DNA of 10,911 nt from Microcaldota archaeon (GTDB lineage Archaea; Micrarchaeota; Micrarchaeia; Micrarchaeales; Micrarchaeaceae), in assembly GCA_021793035.1 (NCBI GenBank), contig JAJYTM010000019.1:1-10911 (forward strand), in the 5' to 3' direction. This document shows positions 6,835 through 10,911 of this stretch, one piece after another. Each line of letters begins with the position of its first letter. Positions within the stretch are counted from its first letter, which is position 1. The notes below the pieces were generated by a model. The model saw only the letters and a program-made list of their open reading frames with translations, was not told the DNA's origin and searched no databases. The position numbers and the translations under genes were made by a program.

Positions 6835-7098
6835 TTATACATCATCGTATACGTTCTTGCGACGGCCAAGCTTCAATACTAGTATTATTAAGCTGTTTCT
6901 CTTTATATCTAGGATTATCCTGTAGTCTCCTACGCGTAAACTAAAAAGGGCTATCCCCGTAAGCCTTTTCACATGTATAAATGGGTTCTCAGAGAATGCT
7001 ATTTCCTTCAATTTTGTATATATTCTCTGCGCCGTTAGCTTATCCAATTTCCTGAAAGATCGCCGGGCATCATCGGATATCTCAATATCGTACACCAT
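6835..7098 (-). CDS. RelE/ParE-family toxin
   Basis: An 87-residue protein with the RelE layout: MVYDIEISDDARRSFRKLDK forms strand 1 and helix 1, then a second helix (AQRIYTKLKEIA). Next comes HVKRLTGIALFSLRVGDYRI (42-61), the 'LkG...fRlRvGdYRiiy' core, followed by a strand and the tail LGRRKNVYDD (77-86), equivalent to 'ighRrdvYk'. In RelE toxins the basic residues in these last segments contact mRNA in the ribosomal A site and cleave it; the equivalents here are R55, R60, R79, R80 and K81. The gene starts 7 bases after the antitoxin stop on the minus strand, giving the usual antitoxin-toxin order in one operon. Nothing looks broken. The substrate class (RelE RNase or ParE gyrase poison) cannot be decided by eye; RelE is more usual in archaea. 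Confidence 0.85.
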   Translation of the reverse strand: MVYDIEISDDARRSFRKLDKLTAQRIYTKLKEIAFSENPFIHVKRLTGIALFSLRVGDYRIILDIKRNSLIILVLKLGRRKNVYDDV

Positions 7099-7105
7099 TG
7101 GATCA

Positions 7106-7339
7106 TCATTTCAGGCCCATCTCCCTGGCTACATCTTCCATTTTGTGCACCCTTCCTGCCTCTATGTCCTTTAGGCTCCTCTTTATTCCATTGATCTCCT
7201 CCTTAGAAAGGGGCTGTCTGTCTGTAGCCATATCTGTAAGCCTTTCAATTACCGAGTTTATAGATTCTCTTGGGTTTAATTTTAGCTCCTCGATCTTCTT
7301 TTTTGTGCTTTTCTTCAGTAATACCGTTGTAGTTTCCAT
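7106..7339 (-). CDS. RHH-type antitoxin (RelB/VapB-like), partner of the RelE toxin
   Basis: A 77-residue protein with an N-terminal ribbon-helix-helix pattern: TTVLLKKSTKKKIEELK as strand and helix, then RESINSVIERLTDMA as the second helix, which carries the 'ESxxxVIxrL' motif common in archaeal antitoxins. A linker and a C-terminal toxin-binding part follow (LSKEEINGIKRSLKDIEAGR, then HKMEDVAREMGLK), typical of RelB-like proteins with 'aGr...e.v..e.g'. It should dimerise, bind the operon promoter and wrap the downstream toxin. It is the first gene of a two-gene minus-strand operon with the toxin 7 bases after its stop. The start is the ATG at 7339, preceded by a TATA box and a palindrome. 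Confidence 0.83.
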   Translation of the reverse strand: METTTVLLKKSTKKKIEELKLNPRESINSVIERLTDMATDRQPLSKEEINGIKRSLKDIEAGRVHKMEDVAREMGLK

Positions 7340-7344
7340 AGTTG

Positions 7345-7373
7345 TATATATGAATATATATGTATTTATATAT
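7345..7373 (-). promoter_or_regulatory. Promoter and palindromic operator of the antitoxin-toxin operon
   Basis: On the minus strand a TATA-like atatataaat (plus coordinates 7364-7373) is centred about 29 bases before the antitoxin ATG. Between it and the start lies a perfect inverted repeat, tatatat-ga-atatata (7345-7360), covering the expected transcription start. That is where an RHH antitoxin dimer would block transcription. The very AT-rich composition makes short palindromes likely by chance, so the operator role is inference. Confidence 0.45.
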
Positions 7374-7407
7374 TCCTATAATGCCGCGCTTTGAAAGGGC
7401 ATCAGAA

Positions 7408-7750
7408 TTATATGTGATGAATCTTATAGAAAAATATAAGAATATGCGAGTAATCCGTGAGCCGGTATTCCTTCTCTATTTCGTTTTTCTTGAGATTCAT
7501 GAAACGCTTCAGTATGTATTTGCTTCCCTTGTATGAAAATACCTAGTTGGATGATGCATAACCCTTATCCATGCGCCTGAAACGTGTGCCTCTAGGAACG
7601 GCAAGCCAGTTTCTCGCAAGCTTCAGCGTAATGTATCTGGGCTGCCTCTTTGAATTCATGCATATCAAAAAATGCTTCGCAATAAGACTTAATATCGTTT
7701 TGTCTGAATGGCTTCCTTTGCGTGCAGCCTTTTGAGTGAGGGCTGCGCAT
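7408..7750 (-). pseudogene. Broken unidentified gene
   Basis: On the minus strand two overlapping frames look like one damaged coding region. The first opens with ATG at 7750 (MRSPHSKGCTQRKPF...) and stops at TAG 7594-7592. The second, one frame over, opens with ATG at 7659 (MNSKRQPRYITLKLARNWLA, then VPRGTRFRRMDKGYASSN) and meets a TAG at 7545-7543. It then continues in the same frame with VFSYKGSKYILKRFMNLKKN and EIEKEYRLTDYSHILIF to TAA at 7410-7408. The second frame, read through its internal TAG, gives an 82-residue basic polypeptide with normal-looking composition. A single TGG-to-TAG change would explain the stop. I do not recognise the family. It occupies most of the gap between the antitoxin gene and the GT2 gene, reads in the same direction as the antitoxin, and might be a remnant of the same mobile unit. 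Confidence 0.4.
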
Positions 7751-7778
7751 TATGCATGCTATTTAATCCTTTTTGAAG

Positions 7779-7786
7779 ATTATATA
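7779..7786 (+). promoter_or_regulatory. TATA-box promoter of the GT2/permease operon
   Basis: The sequence attatata, preceded by a purine-rich ttgaag that could act as the B-recognition element, lies about 38 bases before the ATG at 7821. It would give a leader of roughly ten bases. Its position inside the possible TTG-started extension of the downstream frame (from 7773) argues that the extension is not translated. Confidence 0.45.
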
Positions 7787-7820
7787 CGCATATGGCATTT
7801 GTGTTTCTCAAGGCTTTTGC

Positions 7821-8723
7821 ATGACTGATCAATACAGGATAAGCGTAGTGATACCGACCATAGAGGAGAATGCGGCTTTTGGTGTCATAAAGCAGATAAA
7901 GAGCCTTTTCGGCAATAGTGCTGAGATAATAGTGGTTGATAAGAGCAGCAAGGCTTACAAGAGGAGGCTTGCCGATACGGGCGCGAATGTCATAGACCAG
8001 GAGGATTCAGGCTATGAGAATGCAGTGATGATGGGGTTCAGGGCAGCGCACGGCAAGGTCCTTGCATCGCTTGACCCGGACGGCACGTACGACCCAAAGG
8101 ACATGCTGAAGGGGCTCAGGCTCATAGAAGAGGGCAAGGCCGATGTGGTGTTCGGCAACAGGTTCGCCGGCAAGGACGACGACGCGATGACCAAGTACAT
8201 AAGCTTCGGCAACAGGAGCCTTACGAGCATATACAACAGGCTATACAGGGCCAAGATACATGACGTGCTTACAGGCATTTTCATGTTCACTTCAAAGGCC
8301 TTTGAATCCATAAAGGACGTTGAGCCGTACAGGGCCGGCACGGCCTTCTTTGCCATAGAGCTTTCAAAGCAGGGGTACAAGATAAAGGAGACACCGATAA
8401 GGTACATGCCGCGCACATCAGGCAAGTCAAAGCTGTCAAGGTCCAAGTTCGCCTATGGCCTGGGAGTAGCGGGCCATATGGTAAGGTTCTTCAGGGATTA
8501 CTCGCCCCTGCTCCTGTTCGGAGGCATAGGCGCGGTACTGATACTTGCAGGCATAGTTGTTGGCGCAATGGTGCTGGCCAACTACATTGCCACGGGCACG
8601 CTCAACGAAGTCGGAAGGGCCCTGATAGCATTCATGCTAGTGACGATAGGCTTCCTTTCGATAATAGCCGGGCTCATAATAGACCTGCTGCTGCAGATAT
8701 CAAGGAAGCTCGAGAAGATGTAG
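7821..8723 (+). CDS. Membrane-anchored GT2 glycosyltransferase (dolichyl-phosphate sugar synthase-like)
   Basis: From the ATG at 7821 this is a 300-residue protein. A GT-A domain starts with ISVVIPTIEEN (7-17), the nucleotide-binding strand. It continues through IIVVDKSSK (36-44) and the metal/UDP-binding DPD in SLDPDGTYDP (83-92). DVLTGIFMF (148-156) is the acceptor-site loop, and MPRTSGKSKLS (196-206) matches the 'R..GxSKl' of dolichol-phosphate mannose/glucose synthases. Two C-terminal helix pairs (about 229-255 and 266-291) anchor it in the membrane. It likely transfers a sugar from a nucleotide donor to a polyprenyl phosphate on the cytoplasmic face, feeding GT-C enzymes such as the kind proposed for 182-2497. 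The frame can be extended upstream to TTG at 7773, but homologous proteins begin near this methionine and the TATA box lies in the extension. The permease gene follows after 31 bases. Confidence 0.88.
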   Translation: MTDQYRISVVIPTIEENAAFGVIKQIKSLFGNSAEIIVVDKSSKAYKRRLADTGANVIDQEDSGYENAVMMGFRAAHGKVLASLDPDGTYDPKDMLKGLRLIEEGKADVVFGNRFAGKDDDAMTKYISFGNRSLTSIYNRLYRAKIHDVLTGIFMFTSKAFESIKDVEPYRAGTAFFAIELSKQGYKIKETPIRYMPRTSGKSKLSRSKFAYGLGVAGHMVRFFRDYSPLLLFGGIGAVLILAGIVVGAMVLANYIATGTLNEVGRALIAFMLVTIGFLSIIAGLIIDLLLQISRKLEKM

Positions 8724-8754
8724 GATTGCCGCATATCGCTATCAATGGTGGAGC

Positions 8755-9858
8755 ATGTTCAGGCAGTTGTCTTCGCTGGCCAGGAAGGAGCCGATATTCT
8801 TCGCCCTTCTAGCCGCATATGTGCTGTTACTGATATACAACATCCATTTCCTTGATGCGGGGCTGGTAGAGTGGGACACTGTAGCGATAATAGCCTCATT
8901 CATAATAATAAATACGGGCCTGCTCGTATCCGGGGGCATAGACCTCATTGCAGGCATGGTGCTCTCCAAGGTAGGGAGCACGAGGAACCTGTACGTATTC
9001 TCCGTAATTGTTACTGTATTGCTTTCGATGTTCATAACGAACGATGCTTCTCTAATAGTCCTGGTGCCGCTCACTGCCAGCATAGGCAGGATATCCGGCA
9101 GGAACCTGGGAGGGATCATAGTGCTGCAGGCCATAAGCGCCAATGTCGGATCAATGCTGACGCCTTTCGGCAACCCCCAGAACATAATAATGTTCAGGCA
9201 TTTTGCCCTGACGCCTCTGGGCTTCATATATGCCATGGCACCGGCTTTTGCAGTATCGCTGGCTGTGCTGCTCGTTTTCACGCTGGCCATGAGCAAGGGC
9301 AGCGGTAAGGTGGCGGGCTCGGGCCCCAGATCGTACGGCAAGGCGCTGTTCTACTCGTCGCTTGCGCTCTTTGTAGTTGACGTTGGATTCTTCCTTGCAG
9401 GCTTGGGCGCTGCTGTTTTCGTAGCAATATCGCTTGTATCGATACTCCTAATGCTTGCATTCAGGCCGAGAAGCCTCTCTAAGGCCTATACCATAACAAG
9501 GATAGACTTCTTCCTGATACTCTCTTTCGTGCTCATATTCCTTGTGATAAACTCTGCAAGCACCATACTGCCCAAGCTTCATCCTTCCAATGGCATAGGC
9601 ATGTTCCTTTATGCGCTGCTCATCTCGCAGTTCATAAGCAATGTGCCGGCAACGGTACTGCTTGAGAAGAGCTCGCTCTTCCTGCCGCTGAGCTGGGGCG
9701 TGAACATCGGCGGCAACGGCACATTGATAGCGTCGCTTGCCAATTTCATAGCGTACAGGCAGGGCAAGGGCGTAGGAATCCTGAGGTTCATGAGGCTCTC
9801 GCTGGCATATATGGCAGTCGTAGCGGCAATTGCCATGGTCTTGCTTTTTGTATTGTGA
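8755..9858 (+). CDS. Ion-transporter superfamily permease (ArsB/NhaD/SLC13-like)
   Basis: A 367-residue membrane protein with about ten hydrophobic helices and two re-entrant-loop motifs in an inverted repeat. The first half has FITNDASLIVLVPL (93-106) and SANVGSMLTPFGNPQN (128-143). The second half has SQFISNVPATVLL (291-303) and GVNIGGNGTLIASLANFIAY (315-334). The 'SNVPA' and 'TP.GN..N' signatures belong to the ion transporter superfamily that includes arsenite permease ArsB, NhaD antiporters and SLC13 anion symporters. The protein is shorter than the usual 400-450 residues of ArsB, but both halves are complete. The substrate (arsenite, sodium or a small anion) cannot be told from sequence, and no arsenic genes are nearby. 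A ggtgg motif sits just before the ATG. The 31-base gap suggests co-transcription with the GT2 gene, though a functional link is not obvious. Confidence 0.85.
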   Translation: MFRQLSSLARKEPIFFALLAAYVLLLIYNIHFLDAGLVEWDTVAIIASFIIINTGLLVSGGIDLIAGMVLSKVGSTRNLYVFSVIVTVLLSMFITNDASLIVLVPLTASIGRISGRNLGGIIVLQAISANVGSMLTPFGNPQNIIMFRHFALTPLGFIYAMAPAFAVSLAVLLVFTLAMSKGSGKVAGSGPRSYGKALFYSSLALFVVDVGFFLAGLGAAVFVAISLVSILLMLAFRPRSLSKAYTITRIDFFLILSFVLIFLVINSASTILPKLHPSNGIGMFLYALLISQFISNVPATVLLEKSSLFLPLSWGVNIGGNGTLIASLANFIAYRQGKGVGILRFMRLSLAYMAVVAAIAMVLLFVL

Positions 9859-9863
9859 GATGC

Positions 9864-9880
9864 ATGCAGAAAACCTGCAT
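9864..9880. terminator. Small hairpin after the permease gene, possible terminator
   Basis: ATGCAG-AAAAC-CTGCAT forms a perfect 6-base-pair stem with a 5-base loop, starting 5 bases after the permease stop and followed by atcttt. The rest of the 171-base gap between the convergent permease and pyrophosphatase genes holds T-rich runs (9903-9908) and a weaker TGCC-AAGC-GGCA hairpin at 9949-9960. Archaeal termination relies mainly on T-runs, so the hairpin's role is uncertain. Confidence 0.3.
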
Positions 9881-10029
9881 ATCTTTAAGGTGCCTCTTAT
9901 GTTTTTGTTCATTATCATTTATGACAATATAGCTGATTATTATGCCACTGCCAAGCGGCAATGGGTTAGATATTGACCAGGCGCATAGAGCCTTACCAGC
10001 AGATTTGGTATGTAGAGTTGCTTCGCACT

Positions 10030-10533
10030 TCAGCTCTTTGGCGCATTGCCGTTTTCAATTGACTTGCGTATCTCTTTGATGGCTTCTGCGCTGCCTCCCT
10101 GGCCCTTCACCCTTGTCCATCTGCCTTCCATCCCGTCCTTGTTGTGCTCCAATGAGTTGAATCGCGTTCCTATCTCTTTGGCGCCTAATTCGCTGAACTC
10201 GCTGATGCCGTCCATTGAGCTGTCCGATGCATCCGCAGCCATTATCTTGTTGTCTATGCCCATCTCGTCTTCGACGTACAGAATGCCTATCGGGCGTATC
10301 TTTACGGTAGAGCCAAGCTTAAGCCTCCTATTGCTTATGATGAACACATCAAGTGGGTCGCCGTCCTCGCCCCTTGTGCCCTTTATGAAGCCGTAGTTGA
10401 AATGCCTTGGCAGCGGGATCGCCGATTTTCTATGCACAACGAGCTTTCCCAGCTTCTCGTCATACACATGCTTCACTGCAGAGCCCGCGAGCATCTCTAC
10501 ATAGGCATCGAATAGTTCCATACGCACCAGCAC
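10030..10533 (-). CDS. ppa: Family I inorganic pyrophosphatase, divergent
   Basis: The product hydrolyses pyrophosphate to phosphate, pulling biosynthetic reactions forward in the cytoplasm. Numbered from the internal methionine at 10521, the signature EDGDPLDVF is at 52-60 (D53, D55, D58, equivalent to E. coli D65, D67, D70). EDEMGIDNKI is at 84-93, with the second acidic pair and K92 (D97, D102, K104 equivalents). NYGFI (42-46) and R31 also fit the active site. Two expected residues seem changed: the Glu after the first Lys (KYE in E. coli, KHV here, 17-19) and the Tyr of HYK near the C-terminus (HNK here, 126-128). The C-terminal tail GGSAEAIKEIRKSI matches the family. At 163-167 residues the length is near normal. 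The longer start is GTG at 10533, 13 bases after an AGGAGG; homologs suggest the ATG at 10521 is equally likely. It follows the NDK-like gene with a gap of 10 or 22 bases. Confidence 0.88.
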   Translation of the reverse strand: MLVRMELFDAYVEMLAGSAVKHVYDEKLGKLVVHRKSAIPLPRHFNYGFIKGTRGEDGDPLDVFIISNRRLKLGSTVKIRPIGILYVEDEMGIDNKIMAADASDSSMDGISEFSELGAKEIGTRFNSLEHNKDGMEGRWTRVKGQGGSAEAIKEIRKSIENGNAPKS

Positions 10534-10543
10534 ATATGCTCGA

Positions 10544-10911
10544 TTACCTCCTTATTATGCTTTTGGCATAGGCCATTGATTCCAGGATCTCTTCTGGCGA
10601 GGTGTTTAGTATGAGATTGATCTCCGAACGAAGCTCTTCGAAGCTCAGCGTCGCATGCACCACATTGTCGAGGGGTTTGTTGTATAGCAGCACATCTACT
10701 GTGCTCATGCCTGAAGAGAATTCGTGCCTTATGGTGCCCTTGCCCGATACCGATGGATCTGAGGCGCCGCGCAGGGACCTTATCTTTGCGAGCGCATCGC
10801 GACCTGCTATTATAAGTATGCGAAACTCTTTACCAGGGTAATCCCTGAGCTCTTTGTCGCGTATCATCCTTCCGAGATCATCTTCCGCCATGGACGTGAA
10901 CCCTGCGCCTT
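10544..10911 (-). CDS. Nucleoside diphosphate kinase-like protein, divergent (5' partial)
   Basis: The frame is open from the right edge to TAA at 10546-10544. An ATG at 10891 exists, but the codons before it read GAGFTS, which fits the 'GFki' turn of NDK helix 1, so the true start is probably outside the window. The match to NDK is RILIIAGRDALAKIRSLRGA, then SDP...GTIRHEF, which parallels 'vvamvleG.naV...R.l.GatdP..a.pGTIRgdf'. DNVVHATLSFEELRSEI parallels 'N.vHgSDS.esA.rEI', keeping the phosphate-accepting histidine. Differences are an insertion of about 11 residues between GTIRHEF and the histidine segment, and HATLS in place of HGSDS. An ordinary NDK moves the terminal phosphate of ATP to other nucleoside diphosphates. 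Whether this one still does is open. It heads or continues an operon with the pyrophosphatase, a sensible nucleotide/phosphate pairing. Confidence 0.68.
   Translation of the reverse strand, partial: GAGFTSMAEDDLGRMIRDKELRDYPGKEFRILIIAGRDALAKIRSLRGASDPSVSGKGTIRHEFSSGMSTVDVLLYNKPLDNVVHATLSFEELRSEINLILNTSPEEILESMAYAKSIIRR
10547..10552 (-). promoter_or_regulatory. Shine-Dalgarno AGGAGG inside the end of the upstream gene
   Basis: The last two sense codons of the NDK-like gene are AGG AGG, forming a full Shine-Dalgarno on the minus strand just before its TAA. The spacer is 13 bases to GTG (10533) and 25 to ATG (10521). The position supports the GTG start and translation of the pyrophosphatase as an internal cistron, but even 13 is rather long. 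Confidence 0.45.

Noticed and set aside
6723..6944. 73-codon plus-strand open frame after relic B
   Set aside because: Runs into the antisense of the RelE gene, no family signal or promoter; the stretch 6655-6834 otherwise shows nothing I can support beyond a short T-run (minus strand, about 6816-6824) that might end the RelE transcript.
7543..7545. TAG in the broken minus-strand gene as recoded codon (pyrrolysine or readthrough)
   Set aside because: No supporting context. Other genes here, such as the ATPase, HEPN and MFS genes, use TAG as a normal stop.
7773..7820. Longer N-terminus of the GT2 gene from TTG at 7773
   Set aside because: The extra 16 residues are not part of the GT2 fold, and the best TATA box lies inside them.
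9448..9918. 156-codon minus-strand open frame opposite the permease
   Set aside because: Low-quality composition (many His, Tyr, Arg, Gln) and antisense to a clear membrane protein gene; a shadow frame.
1..10911. CRISPR array, rRNA, tRNA, recognisable transposase or integrase
   Set aside because: No regularly spaced direct repeats, no structured RNA signatures and no transposase motifs were found by eye on either strand.

Overview
The window reads as archaeal chromosomal DNA. ATA is the dominant isoleucine codon and AGG/AGA the main arginine codons. AT-rich TATA-like boxes lie about 25-30 bases upstream of several start codons, leaving little or no leader. Gene families (RHH/RelE pair, HEPN/nucleotidyltransferase pair, AAA-DUF4143 ATPase, GT2 with C-terminal membrane helices, small family I pyrophosphatase) fit archaea. 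A small-genome or acidophilic lineage (Micrarchaeota-like DPANN or Thermoplasmata) is a guess from style only.

Layout. (1) 1-2497: a surface-glycan segment, with the C-terminal end of a probable GT4 glycosyltransferase followed 5 bases later by a 771-residue polytopic membrane protein with a large extracytoplasmic part (YfhO/GT-C-like). (2) 2498-7760: an accessory stretch of mixed base composition. It holds a nucleotidyltransferase/HEPN pair with overlapping genes, an AAA-DUF4143 ATPase, an MFS transporter and, on the minus strand, an RHH antitoxin/RelE toxin pair and a broken unidentified gene. Between these units lie short decayed pieces of a GT4 glycosyltransferase C-terminus. (3) 7761-9858: a membrane-anchored GT2 glycosyltransferase and an ArsB/NhaD/SLC13-type permease, 31 bases apart and probably co-transcribed. 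(4) 10030-10911, minus strand: an operon of a divergent nucleoside diphosphate kinase (5' part outside the window) and a divergent family I inorganic pyrophosphatase.

The most unusual signal is the set of GT4 relics. One fairly long relic (2527-2745) matches three shorter relics that lie, in the same order and strand, on either side of the ATPase and MFS genes (about 3843-3869, 5220-5254, 6580-6654). The three shorter matches cover successive, non-overlapping parts of the long one. The simplest reading is that a second, paralogous GT4 3' end was split by arrival of the ATPase gene and then the MFS gene (or the reverse order). This marks the interval between two glycosylation segments as a site that repeatedly took in toxin-antitoxin-like and selfish genes.

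A second point is the nucleotidyltransferase/HEPN pair. The nucleotidyltransferase carries an N-terminal stretch resembling a ribbon-helix-helix antitoxin, and the HEPN partner lacks the usual catalytic R-x4-6-H. All family calls are from reading motifs by eye; no database search was possible.
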